Positions 10,480 through 21,282 of a stretch of DNA of 64,000 nucleotides are shown one piece after another. Made by a program: the position numbers and the translations under genes. Under the pieces are notes generated by a model. It did not search any database. It saw only the letters and a program-made list of their open reading frames with translations, and was not told the origin of the DNA. Numbering within the stretch: position 1 is the first letter of the stretch; each line of letters opens with the position of its first letter. The DNA lies in assembly GCA_001586965.3 (NCBI GenBank), contig LUCW03001772.1, positions 1 through 64,000 of the forward strand, read 5' to 3'. This DNA is from Sphaeroforma sirkka (Eukaryota; Opisthokonta; Ichthyosporea; Ichthyophonida).

Positions 10480-13200
10480 AAGAGCACCTCTCAGATACAT
10501 GGGAACAGTTTTGTGAGCGAAAAAAAGTTGAGAATGAAGGCAACAAAGCGGAAGTCTTCCACGAACAGTTCAGGGAAAAAGGCTTCTTTTATGTTGTGCA
10601 TCTGTGTGCACGTTCGGTCAAAGTGATTATTGCGTACGCACCGGGGTTGGACTTGAAAGACTGCTAAGTATACTATCAAACTGTATAATAACCAAACCGT
10701 CAATGCGAATTGTAGCCGAATTGGTGTATAAGAGCGAGGATGTACCACGAGTGTTGAAAGAGTTATATCAGGTCAATAAAATGTTCTTTGGGCAACTTGT
10801 ATATGATCTTAGATTAGAGAAGTTTGTATCGTTCATACATATTGTACCTGAATGGATACTAGAAGGATTAAAGAGCAGTTGGTTTCTAGAAAAAGATTTA
10901 CTATGGCCTGATATAGTCATGACAAACCCACGTGTTGCTACCAGATGGACAGAAGGATACTATGATGTATCCTCTCACCCCAATGGCTCGAAACCCTCAC
11001 CATGATAGCAGTAGACAAAGTGCGTTGCTTGCATATTGCAGTGGAAATAAAACACTAGCATTAATTGACTCTGGTTCTTACATAGAACGTTTATCAACCA
11101 AATTTGCGTCAATAAAAGAGTTAGAACTATGTCTTTAAAATACTATTGTCAATTTTAGGGGTAATATAAACTACCACACACTCGCAAGTGGTAATCTGGG
11201 CCGAGTTAGTCAGAGTATATTTGTGTACAGTTATGAAAGTGATACCAAGAAGGGCGAGGTTATCATCCGCAATTTTTAGGAGCAAAGTTAGAGTCTGCCT
11301 GATGCCGCACCCCACATTTAATATATTTTAAATATCATAGGTAGACATAGCGAGAAGTACATAGGCGGTACCAGAAGTCTCGGAGGTTTTTCTGTAAAAA
11401 TATCTCGAAATCGTACTTCAGTAGAGTGATGACGAATTGTGGGGGACATCATTCTATTAACCAGTGCTGGCATAGGGTAGATTGGTGTCCGCTGTTCGTG
11501 GAGAAAGTAGCACCCCAGATCTTCGTGGAGAGTTTATATGTCGTACAGCTGTTGTAGTGAATCCGATACATTTGGCGGTAGATTTGGGCTCACCAGAATA
11601 CGCCTTTATAATTTACTAATACCAACAAAGTGACTGGCAGTAAAAGTCTCTGGTGGATGCATCTGCCACTGGCCTGAAGCATCTACCAGTACGACAGTCA
11701 AGCAATTTGAACAGGAACTTGTTGGGTACTATTATGGCACAACGGCGTATTGGAATGTCTTTACAGCAACGGGTATAGCTTTCATTGATGTTAGCGTACG
11801 AAGATACCTCAAGAGAGTAAAGCCTTGGCCACCGATGTGAAAGTCACATTATCAGCCGATCGCAATATAAGTACACATGCCGTTTGGTTTAAATATCACC
11901 AAAGTCCGATATAATACGTGTAATAGGTATAACAGTCACATGACTACCAAATATCATATATCCGTTAAAGGACCAATCAGACAATAGTTACCTGAAGTCA
12001 TATTTCCTATTCAAAACCGTTCGGGCATTAATCGTCGACTTTATCAGAAATACTATAGATCCCATCACAATTATTTGGATGACACACATCACAGATTAGG
12101 CCAAGTTTCGATTTAATGACGGGTTATCGTCTACGGGTTTTCCAAACAATAGCTGCCCTGTGAGCTGTTTGTCCAAAGTCACTGAGCATGTTTTCAGAGT
12201 CTGACGATTTAACTAAAGTAGATTTTATTAAGCTTGAGTGCCTCTCACATAATTATATTTAATAAACACTCGAGGATAAAAAAAAAAAAAGTAAGTACGA
12301 AGTGGTTAGAAGATGGAAATTGTCCAAGTTAACCATCAAACCAACATGACTGATACTTTATGAGGGTACAAGAGTGTTGGGTTATGAGCCCCATCAATAA
12401 ATTCTTACCTACTTACGGCGTTCATTGATCTTGTATGACTGGATTACTACGACGTATGAAAGGTTCAACGGTGTTTATTACCTTTGGATAACCCAAAGGT
12501 ATCACAAAATAAAATCGTATGTACCACATCGTGTATAGTTTGCTTTACTGAAATGAGAAACAATACTGGGATAAAATTTACACAAGTTGGTTGACATTCA
12601 TTGCCCAAATTGTTTGAACAAGTAAGCGGTGAATGTTTAGAAATGCTAAACGTAGATGTATATATATTAAATCATATAGTTACATTCTCCAAAACAGCAA
12701 ATGAGCATGTTGTCGTAGTTCACAGAGTTTTACAATGCCTCAACTAACAACACTTCGTTATAAGTTAGAAACGTGTTTGATTACTTTTTGCCACGAAGAG
12801 ATAGAACTATGAGACTATCGAATTCCAGATGAATGCATTGGAATCGACACTGGAAAGGTAGCGTACTGAAAACAGGAAGTCGTCTTAGCAGCATGCGTGG
12901 CTTTGCTCAATTCTTTTTCCGACAGAGTTACATCTAGCTGATTTCTTAAAATAATTTGGACACTTAAGGTGATATCATAGAAATAATAATATTGTTTATA
13001 TTATATGCCAAGCTTTAGAATATGAATTGTATATCATAATTGAGTATATAAATACGGACATTAATATTATAACTAGCATTGTCTTGCCGTAGAAGGTTTC
13101 GCAAAGTATTTTGACGATACTTGAAATCAAAATAACAAGTATTTTTTCTACAAGTAGGCTGAGGGTTGTGAATATTTCGTTTAAAGGGTGAACCTCGTGG
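10480..13200 (+). mobile_element. D1: strongly decayed B-like Gypsy relic
   Basis: Recognisable islands only. A retropepsin-like block with TLALIDSGS lies at about 11,045-11,085. The segment that joins PR to RT (compare the B residues LTNVDFSKLKCPSHNY) lies at about 12,205-12,265. An RT palm remnant resembling the B block around YLDD and FTKTAHEH lies at about 12,650-12,740. Order and spacing match family B. The 10,480-10,930 stretch may be gag but is not certain. It is broken far too often to count, so it is much older than the B copies. Confidence 0.6.
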
Positions 13201-14221
13201 TTTATACTCGCTGATAATTAAAGCTAGGTTTTTATTGAAGCCTTATTAATTATCAATATTCATCAGCTCAGGGCCGACCCGTAGTATCTGTCACACTAAC
13301 CTGGAGACCTAACGGACCTCTTCATTTTATTTAGTGGACGGTCGACTAAAAGCCATCGATCTTTTAGATAGATTTTGCAGATAGCACTGCATTAACAAAT
13401 CGATGATGAATAAGGATGTCACGGCTTATAAAAGCAGGATATCACCTGATTAGAGTCTCATTCTTATACATATTTAAGTTATAAGTTAACCCGGAATTGT
13501 AAGCTAGTCTACTTTCTTGTGTTAATTAATTTACCTTATTTTAATAAATCGTATCTAATCTTAATTACTACTCCTCTTGTCGTCGGTTTACAGAGGCGTC
13601 ATAAAACAAGCTATAGGATCTTAATTTATTTCGATAGAGGCATAGAACTCTTCGTATGTCAGGGTATACCATTTTAGAATCATGCCGTAATATGTAGCAT
13701 AGGTTCAATCGGCACAGCAATAGGGACACCTTCAGAATTCTTCATTTTCTAATAGAAGAAATTGGATATTCCTCTCAGCACTAACTTGAATATAAATTAG
13801 TTTGAAGTCAACAAACCTGAAGTATGTAGACAGACAATACTTGCCGCAGCATATACACTCGGCAGCGAGCGTCACTCTCGAGCTCGTCGATTATTTGTCA
13901 ATATGAAGTCAAAGTCCGAGGTATTCCAAATACTCTTCTTAAAGATATCAATGGAAGACAATCCTCCTGTAGATGAGAACATAGAATAAATTATGAATAT
14001 ATCAGGAGTCGCAAACGCTTTTGACCTCAATGCATGCATTAATACAGTCGTTCAACTCTGAAGGAACCAATTATTGTAACCTACATAACCAATTATAACC
14101 AACGAACCTGAGCAATGCCGTTGAATTAGCCGGAGCAATACTGACTCGAAATGTTCCTCTCGAGCACCGGTACTCAGCACCACTATCATGTGCTATATCT
14201 TGAAACTTTATGCCGACCGAG
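13200..14221. other. No gene recognised
   Basis: About one kilobase with stops in all frames and no family recognised. It lies between relics D1 and D2 and is probably eroded element DNA. Nothing in it can be assigned with confidence. Confidence 0.4.
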
Positions 14222-14273
14222 TATATATATATATATATATATATAGGTTGAATATTTTAGCGGAAGAGTTAAC

Positions 14274-14370
<97 letters not shown>

Positions 14371-14382
14371 ATATATATATAC

Positions 14383-14449
<67 letters not shown>
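14222..14449. repeat. Compound (TA)n-(GT)n-(TA)n microsatellite
   Basis: TA runs at 14,222-14,245 and about 14,282-14,323, then (GT)n to 14,366, then TA runs again to about 14,448. Apparent reading frames through it encode only alternating Ile-Tyr or Cys-Val and are artefacts. Confidence 0.97.
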
Positions 14450-14454
<5 letters not shown>

Positions 14455-15188
14455 AGAAGGCCGCGATGCTAGTATGCTAACTAACCACGTGATCAAGGTC
14501 ATGAGAATAAGCTTTACTTTAATATACACTGGTGTCATCAGTTCTATGAGCGTGTCTCAGATTTACAGTTTATCGGAAGGATCGAGCAACTTATACGCTG
14601 AAGGTCGTACTTAAGAATCCACGAGATAAGTCGGATCAAGTATATGTGTAAAAACAAACCTCTCAATAGCAGAAGCATGAGTGCCCACGTAACACCACGC
14701 AACCTACGCAACATGTTAAGGAGCTGCTGAAAAAGAAGCCGCTTGTAAATAGGTCAAGAAGTGCAAAGACGATAGGTGCGGCTACGACATGTGCCAACTC
14801 GCACTTATTGGATACTAGAATGGGACATTCTTGTGCTTGTGTACATCACCTTACTGAGTGTGATAGGTGACAAACAGTCAGACTTGGCTTCAATCCCTGC
14901 AGCAACAATATGACGACTCAATAGACAAGCATGTAATCATATTTATATTCTGCAGTGGAAATAAAGTTTTTGTATCGATTGATCCTTGTTTTGAATATTG
15001 TGTATACTCTGTAGAGTTTGAGATTAGCTTATAAGATACGGCCAGAAGAAACAACAGACCTCTTTTCAACTGCGAATCCTACAGCCAGGTAAAAGTCCTA
15101 GGCTGAAGGACTCGCATTGAGTCTTTATTTGTGTTTAATATTTTCTACACTAGACTCAAAATTTACTTAAGTGTATCTCCCACACGCA

Positions 15189-15252
15189 GGATTCCCGGTA
15201 TCTTCTACCGGTAATCCCACTATATTTCTGATCACTCTATCATCAGAAATAT
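15189..15252. repeat. Pair of adjacent hairpins
   Basis: GGATTCCCGGTA/TACCGGTAATCC (12-bp arms, one mismatch, about 15,189-15,217) is followed by ATATTTCTGAT/ATCAGAAATAT (11-bp perfect arms, 15,222-15,252). A third, weaker AATCCT/AGGATT pair follows near 15,285-15,310. They lie inside relic D2. Confidence 0.7.
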
Positions 15253-16318
15253 TGGACCCTAGATCCAAACTCAGTATTTGATAATCCTGGGTTTTGGGTT
15301 TAGGATTGGTTTTTCTGATAATCTGGCCCCTGGATGCTACAACTCGATTTATAAATGAAAGACGTCGGACGGAAACACAAACAGTTTACCTGATATTTGC
15401 AAATGAGAACCAGTCGGACTGCGATGCTATGGCTATGAGCGTTTAAATCTCGCTAACCGACAATCGCACGATAACCACACAAGATATAGTGGCAGATATG
15501 TCACAAAAGTACGACATAATTGTCGGAAGGAGTGACCTAATCGCATTAGATATCACCGTAACAAGATTATCTAATGATATTGATACATTATATGAACACT
15601 CAGATACAGTCAAAAAGTTTATACTTGACTTCGCAGGTCAGATAATAAATCTTGTAATTGTAAACAATATTATACTAGCACTGACTGGGTGAAGTTCTGC
15701 CTAAACGACGAACATGTTAGCATTGACTTATCGAAGGTCGACTTTAAGGTAAACTGTCTTTCAAAAGGCTATGTATCTTGAAGGCATATGCTTGTAGTAA
15801 AGAACCAGTAGATAAGTGGTTGGTCGATCAGGTAAGATAAACTAATAACCAACAAACTCTGGTTAATCTAGATATATTAGCAGTAGTTAAATATAACTCT
15901 GACAAGTTGTTTAAAAATGTCAAAGCATGCTTAGAAATGAGTCATAAGGGTAAACTAGGAATGTTATGGGCGAAGTAATGCGATTTGATCAAAATTGTAG
16001 TATATTAAGTAGATAACTGAACCAACCAACCTAGTACTAAGTTGATGGGTTCAGTCATCCACCGGGTTCAGTCATTTACCTAATGTACTACAAGGCAGGA
16101 AAGTGTCGCAAATACTTCGATCACAGTATGCACGATCCGCTCTTAGATGGATCTCTCCGAACATTCCACGCTGGGATCATAACTTCTGAGCGGATTTCTC
16201 TGAACCTTCTGCGATATGCAATAGTGCTTGCCTAGTACCAATTGATTGACTCCCATCACAAAATTTACCACCAAGACAAGATTCGATTTTGCACCCTTTC
16301 CGGTTCAAGGTGAATGAC

Positions 16319-16354
16319 TGAACCAACCAATATAGTACTAGCTTGGTTGGTTCA
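16319..16354. repeat. Perfect 12-bp inverted repeat TGAACCAACCAA/TTGGTTGGTTCA
   Basis: Arms at 16,319-16,330 and 16,343-16,354 with a 12-nt spacer. An imperfect version (TGAACCAACCAAC ... GTTGATGGGTTCA) lies about 300 bp upstream at 16,018-16,053 with the same CTAGTACTA-type centre, so the palindromic module occurs twice. Confidence 0.85.
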
Positions 16355-16479
16355 TTTATTCTGTACTTTATATACTACAAAAGCAACAAGTCCTACAATT
16401 CAAGGACCAGTTAATGGGACACCGTTTGAAATGGTAAACGATGCATCAGACATACATTTGGAGACGTTTTATACCAGGT

Positions 16480-16990
16480 GTGGACAAAGTAGCCTAAATG
16501 AATATTTAGGACCAAACCAGAGAGCCGAACATAAGGATTTAAGGACTGAACAAGAGGACCGGGCCCAGATGATTATTTCAGGATCGGTCCTAGATATTTA
16601 TTCCTGGACCGGACCAGAGGACAGGACCAGATAAGGGAATAAAGCATTTAGTAAGAGAGTAGTGATGACTCATCGGACCTCGTTATAAGCTAATATCTAA
16701 GAGACCAAAACCATAGATACGGGTATTTTTACATTAGAATAGATCTTATATCCCGGGGGATATCTTCATTAGTTTTAGATAGATCTAGGCAGACCAAGAA
16801 CCAGATAGAGGAAATCTCGTTCCACAAAAGGATGTTTTTAGTAAATGTAGTAGGCGAGTCATCTTTTATGGCACTTCTGACTGAGTTCACTTACTTAGAC
16901 TTAACACCCTTTATTAAGCGCTACACGGGTTTGACCACACACTACTATATTTATCACATTACATCTTTACATGTTATGCTAGTTACAATT
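16480..16990 (+). repeat. Old LTR-like segment related to 44,147-44,410
   Basis: The part 16,808-16,940 (ATCTCGTTCCACA ... GGCACTTCTGACTGAGTTCACT) aligns by eye with 44,263-44,395 (ATCTCGTCCCACA ... GGCACTCCTGACCGAGTTCACT). Both are preceded by GGACC-rich sequence. Two dispersed copies in element-rich DNA suggest an LTR of an older family, probably the D relics. Ends were not defined. Confidence 0.5.
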
Positions 16991-16997
16991 TAATTAG

Positions 16998-17237
16998 TTG
17001 TTACCGCCGTTGCTCACTGCTAAGGGGGGGACAAATTTTCTCTCTGATTCGACACTGGATAAAGAGTTTAAGGCAGAGGTTTATGCTACGCTAGCCAAAC
17101 TAGTATCTGGGACTCAACAATCGATTTCTACGTTGGACAAGGCCAAACAAAATATTGAAGGAGATATCGAGCGGCACGGCCACTTGAGAATGTTAACGCA
17201 TGCGGAGAACACAAAGCTACGGAGATTGTTTTGCTGA
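16998..17237 (+). CDS. Unrecognised 79-residue reading frame
   Basis: Starts MLPPLLTAKGG and contains a polar, helix-prone middle (DKEFKAEVYATLAKL, then STLDKAKQNIEGDIERHG) that looks more like protein than random sequence. No family was recognised. It directly follows the LTR-like segment of D2, so it could be the first piece of an unrelated element's gag, a host exon or chance. Confidence 0.25.
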   Translation: MLPPLLTAKGGTNFLSDSTLDKEFKAEVYATLAKLVSGTQQSISTLDKAKQNIEGDIERHGHLRMLTHAENTKLRRLFC

Positions 17238-17908
17238 TCAGGCTATCATTTTTTAAATTTTCGTTACTTTCAAGGGAATGAGTTGGCTCGACTCACGGCA
17301 ATAACACAGTCTAGACGACTGCGGAAATTGCAATTAATAAGAGCTTATTGCGATTTTTTTTTATTCAGAAGCCAACCGAAATCTGTAAGAATTGAACACA
17401 AGAAGTATACGAAATTCACAACTTCATCCTATGTGGCCATCGGGTGCTGAACAATTGAGAAACAGCGCGCAACTTTGCTACGATTTTTTTTATAGGAGCT
17501 CACGGATATAGCAGAGTCTAATATGTACGGGTGAAAAACGACAGCACTTTAGCTGATATTGTGTGAAACCATCAGTGCTAGTCTGAAACTCAAAGATGAA
17601 ATATTTCGGTCGTATAGAGGGTTCAAACTAAGCACTACGAGCCACAACTCGTCAGAGGTGTGAAGCACCAATAGAGTCACCTAAGGGCACCATAAGGGTT
17701 GTGAGAAGCTATTACAGCATCGTAAATTTTACAATTTACGTCGGTAACTGCTGGTGTCGCAACTCAGCACACAACTTACAAGACCAGAAAGTCAATAGTC
17801 TAAATTTGGAGAATCGCACAAATTTTCCAGTTGAAATCTGTCACAAAAGTATTTATACTTGCTGCGGCTCGCGAACTAGGGTGAAGTCGGCGGTTTGATT
17901 ACTGTTAG
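17238..17908. other. No gene recognised
   Basis: AT-rich sequence with two T-runs (about 17,354 and 17,484). One short plus frame (17,701-17,898) shows no known features. Confidence 0.4.
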
Positions 17909-18781
17909 ATCACTCGGGTCCCTGCTGGTTTCAAATACTTTGCTATTTTTTTGGGGACTAGTGTTCGATAATTACGCACTTAACCATCATCCCAGAAGAA
18001 GAGGTTACATACAATGGTACAAAACTTGTATCATCTGCAACGATATGCTTATCGTTGAATAATACGACGAGCAAAGTGGCTCTCCTTTTTTAATGTAGAT
18101 AGCCCGTTTCTTATCCCTAGCACGGCATCACTCGGGTCCCTGCTGGTTTCAAATACTTTGCTATTTTTTTGGGGACTAGTGTTCGATAATTACGCACTTA
18201 ACCATCATCCCAGAAGAAGAGGTTACATACAATGGTACAAAACTTGTATCATCTGCAACGATATGCTTATCGTTGAATAATACGACGAGCAAAGTGGCTC
18301 TCTTTTTTTTAATGTAGATAGCCCGTTTCTTATCCCTAGCACGGCATCACTCGGGTCCCTGCTGGTTTCAAATACTTTGCTATTTTTTTGGGGACTAGTG
18401 TTCGATAATTACGCACTTAACCATCATCCCAGAAGAAGAGGTTACATACAATGGTACAAAACTTGTATCATCTGCAACGATATGCTTATCGTTGAATAAT
18501 ACGACGAGCAAAGTGGCTCTCCTTTTTTAATGTAGATAGCCCGTTTCTTATCCCTAGCACGGCATCACTCGGGTCCCTGCTGGTTTCAAATACTTTGCTA
18601 TTTTTTTGGGGACTAGTGTTCGATAATTACGCACTTAACCATCATTTCAGAAGAAGAGGTTACATACAATGGTACAAAACTTGTATCATCTGCAACGACA
18701 TGCTTATCGTTGAATAATACGACGAGCAAAGTGGCTCTCCTTTTTTAATGTAGATAACCCGTTTCTTATCCCTAGCACGGC
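17909..18781. repeat. Tandem array: four near-identical 218-bp units
   Basis: The phrase CACTCGGGTCCCTGCTGG recurs at 17,911, 18,129, 18,348 and 18,566, giving periods of 218, 219 and 218. Each unit runs through CTTTGCTATTTTTTTGGGGA, a GATATGCTTATCG segment and ends TATCCCTAGCACGGC. The units differ by only a few bases, so the amplification is recent. No reading frame spans the units. It looks like a local satellite or minisatellite. Confidence 0.97.
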
Positions 18782-18797
18782 TAAGGTTATTTGAAAT

Positions 18798-18970
18798 ATG
18801 GCATACAGACCTATGGCAAGTATCCGTGAGAGTATACCATTGTTAAAAGAACTTACACACGAGAATATCGAACGCGATATGCGGGTACCTGTGTGGGCGA
18901 TATATGGGTACATGTGTGTGGCTTTGTTAAGGAACTACGGTTTAAATAAGGACCGAGTCCAGGTGGGTAT
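18798..18970 (+). CDS. Unrecognised reading frame interrupted by solo LTR C1
   Basis: Begins MAYRPMASIRESIPLLKEL and runs into the left edge of C1. After C1 (from 19,440) the same kind of sequence continues for only a few codons. The composition is protein-like (charged start, then a short hydrophobic run AIYGYMCVALL). No family was recognised. It may be an eroded gene that C1 hit. Confidence 0.25.
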
Positions 18971-19439
18971 TATTGATCACAGTAAACCAGGATTGTTTAC
19001 CAAGCATAAACTACGGTCAAACACTGGAGGCTCAACAAGGTTATCCCAGCATCAAGCAAGGAGAGAATCTAAACTCAGAGAGGGACACAGAAATATTACA
19101 GATGGAAATTAATCTCGGAGCCGAAGTGCCGGGAGTACGGAAACATCATTATAGAAAATCTCTGATGGGCCATAAGGCATCCCTAAATATCGGAGGAGTA
19201 CAATTTAAACGTATAAGGTCAAAGATTACAATGGAAGCCACGATCAATTGAAGACGTGGCGACGCTGCCTTTGGATTAGATCATAGATTAAGTGAGAACC
19301 TTTTTCACCTTAAGAGGTGTTGTTTAATGGCTCAAGTATTACGAGTCCAATGCATATAAAAACAGGGACTCGAAATAAATCAGAACCATTCACTTAAAAC
19401 TTCAAACAATTTAAGATACTTTGCTATTTGAGAACAATA
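18971..19439 (+). repeat. C1: solo LTR of family C, with 5-bp target duplication
   Basis: Starts TATTGATCACAG and ends GAGAACAATA. The outer five bases TATTG/CAATA are inverted repeats. It is flanked by GGTAT on both sides (18,966-18,970 and 19,440-19,444). A second copy, 447 bp, sits in B3 at 37,071-37,517 on the opposite strand with its own duplication. Toward the right end a CCAAT-like box, ATATAAAA and AATAAA occur in that order (about 19,349-19,380), as in an LTR promoter and R region. Confidence 0.85.
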
Positions 19440-19714
19440 GGTATGACCAGACGTACACACCAAATCGCTAAACATGATTGCTAAAACATGTGTGGAAAAG
19501 GCAGTGATAAACTACTCGGGACATGATGATGTCAACTACAGAGTACGGTTGATATGCAAGTTCACGAATAAGAATAGTTGACATTCAATACACAACAAAT
19601 GAAGGCCAATTAGACAGACACAAATGGGGACTTCGTACGTGATCACATGATGCCATTCTGCATAGGATGTGACTCACATAGAACCGCAGCTATTATTAGA
19701 ATGTTGCGGTTGAC
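19440..19714. other. No gene recognised
   Basis: Short stretch after C1 with no open frame of note and no recognised family. Confidence 0.35.
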
Positions 19715-19880
19715 AGGCTTAATCCACTCTCGGGAATCGGTTGAGAAACTTATCTGCTCTCGGAAGTCGGTTGAGTGATAACTCAACTCTTGAGAGTAAT
19801 TAGAGCAACTTGATTAGCTCTCGGGAGTGAACTAACCCTGATGATTTAGCTCTCGGGAGTGAGCTGACTCTGATGACTTC
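19715..19880 (+). repeat. Degenerate minisatellite with AGCTCTCGGGAGT core
   Basis: About five units of roughly 28-32 bp, clearest in TTAGCTCTCGGGAGTGA followed by CTGATGA (about 19,830-19,880). The core resembles the AGCTC(C/T)CGAG core of the array at the 3' end of A1. It may mark the remnant of another A-type element, but no coding part of one lies beside it. Confidence 0.6.
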
Positions 19881-19929
19881 CATAAATCAAAGATGGTTTC
19901 TTGCTGTAAAATCTGACCTGAGACCTGTA

Positions 19930-20530
19930 GTCTCTCATCAACACAGTTTGGGTGCGAACCTTTTTACGTATTTGATGGAGATATTCCTTCTGCGAAGAAA
20001 AAGGAGGCAGCAGTGAGAAGGCACAAAGTTAAAGACGTATATATCTTGTGACAAAAAGAGGATGCAAAGGGTCAGGGTAAATCAGCAAAAGGGTTTTCAG
20101 CGTTGAGAAGTGCATGTCCACGAACAAGGGAACAAGTACGTGTTGCGATTGGTTTTTGTGCAACTCAAAGATACCCGAGGATGGTAGTGCCTTATGAGGC
20201 CGACGCATAGTATATTTTTGTAGATAATCAGAAACTCCGTCTTTCATAGCTACAATAGATTCAGACATATTAGCATACAGTGGAGTGAATGCTTGCTTCA
20301 ATATTACAGCTGAAGCTGCCAAGGATAAACCCACGAAATTAAATGTATGTATATTCACTGACAAAGATCGTCAGGAGTATTTACGGCGGGTGGGTCTATC
20401 AAATGACATAATTTTATCACACGTACTCTTACAAGGATGTGATTATACACGTCACTTACATCATGAAGGTAAAGTCTTGTTCGGACTAGGTGGTAAAAAA
20501 ATTCTAAAAATATATGAAGGCCTTAATTAG
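19930..20530 (+). pseudogene. Decayed XPG-family (EXO1/FEN1-type) 5' nuclease
   Basis: Four hallmarks lie in the right order. PFYVFDGDIPSAKKKE at 19,959 resembles the XPG N-domain motif (compare VFDG..LPSKKE of EXO1). MVVPYEADA at 20,181 is the XPG I-domain PYEADAQ box. TIDSDILAYSG at about 20,252 matches the TEDSDLLAFG box. LLQGCDYT at about 20,430 with a following GLGGKKILKI matches the GCDY and helix-hairpin-helix segment. These families cut flap and gapped DNA in repair and replication. The region is not one open frame (about three breaks) and the usual N-terminus is not visible. It could be a host pseudogene or cargo of an unknown element. Confidence 0.6.
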
Positions 20531-20710
20531 TGTTCACATCCCAAATGCCAGCGGCATGGATTGGACTTTGCAAGCTCTGAAGCTCACATTAGGTGATATT
20601 GTGTACAGGCTCTATATAGCTATACTTCTGCATGGGTCTTTGACACCCGTGGAAAATGATGTATCTCGTTGTCGGGTGAATCTGACCTGCCTATGGAGTA
20701 TACATTTTTT

Positions 20711-20855
20711 ACTGAGTCTCCCTGAGGCTCAGTGCGGTGTATTTTTTCTTATATTTGATTGTCTACGTGGTCTACAAATAATTCAGCTCGTGTGAATTAA
20801 TTGTAAACAAATTCTAACTCCACACTGATAGTGGTTTAAGGGCAATTTTACTACA
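20711..20855 (-). repeat. Short LTR-like segment at the 3' end of A2
   Basis: Read on the minus strand it begins TGTAGTAAAATTGCCC directly after a purine-rich run (GAGCTTGAGGGGAG), as an LTR follows its polypurine tract. It ends in the hairpin ACTGAG ... CTCAGT. A copy of the same length lies at 29,411-29,555 at the end of A3. No matching copy was found at the 5' side of A2, so its status as a full LTR is unproven. Confidence 0.6.
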
Positions 20856-20957
20856 CTCCCCTCAAGCTCAAGCGTCACCAGTGATTGAAGAGCTTCAAAA
20901 ATAAATGACCTCTTAAACTATTGAAAATTAAACATATAAAACTAGTAGTGTGAATTA

Positions 20958-20961
<4 letters not shown>

Positions 20962-20996
<35 letters not shown>
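20962..20996. repeat. (TA)n microsatellite in the A2 3' region
   Basis: Uninterrupted alternating TA run inside the untranslated 3' part of A2. Confidence 0.95.
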
Positions 20997-21001
<5 letters not shown>

Positions 21002-21059
21002 GTGAAATCCTTCTGCTGAGTAAGTTCATGCCTTGCAAACTGGTCTTTTGAACCATCCC

Positions 21060-21175
21060 GGCTGTGCTGGTATATTTTCACCCTCCAAAAAGCTAAGGTA
21101 TCCGCTGATATGTTTTCACCCCACCATAAGCTAGGGTATTCGCTGGAGTTATACACGCCTATAAGCTCGAGTTGT
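21060..21175 (-). repeat. Diverged 3' minisatellite of A2
   Basis: About three units of 35-40 bp, each with GCTG(A/G)TAT-TTTTCACC and (A/T)AAGCTA(A/G)GG elements. This is the same position and style as the arrays of A1 and A3, but the sequence has drifted. Confidence 0.5.
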
Positions 21176-21282
21176 GGAATCGTCGTTCGCCTCTACACCG
21201 TGGTGAAATCTCACGAGAAGAGACAACCTCCGATCCGGGAGTAGATGATAGACATCTAGTATTCATCAACGTAACGTTGGAA

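Larger units (their letters stand above)
14600..16990 (+). mobile_element. D2: second decayed B-like Gypsy relic
   Basis: A second set of the same landmarks as D1. A retropepsin-like island follows ctgcagtggaaataaag at about 14,953. A stretch beginning MADMSQKYDIIVGRSDL (from 15,489) matches the B segment TDMSQKYDLIIGMTDL. The PR-RT linker (HIDLSKVDF, about 15,720) follows. After about 16,000 the sequence becomes repeat-rich and probably represents LTR material. It is heavily broken and old. Two relics with the same landmarks in series suggest two separate insertions or a tandem duplication. Confidence 0.6.

Noticed and set aside
14222-14449. Possible Z-DNA-forming regulatory element
   Set aside because: Ordinary compound microsatellite in decayed element DNA; nothing nearby to regulate.
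17909-18781. Four equal repeats considered as a CRISPR array
   Set aside because: Units are 218 bp and contiguous, without short repeats and unique spacers.
20029-20364. Minus-strand 111-codon frame with hydrophobic segments
   Set aside because: Antisense to the XPG-type motifs, which are far more specific.
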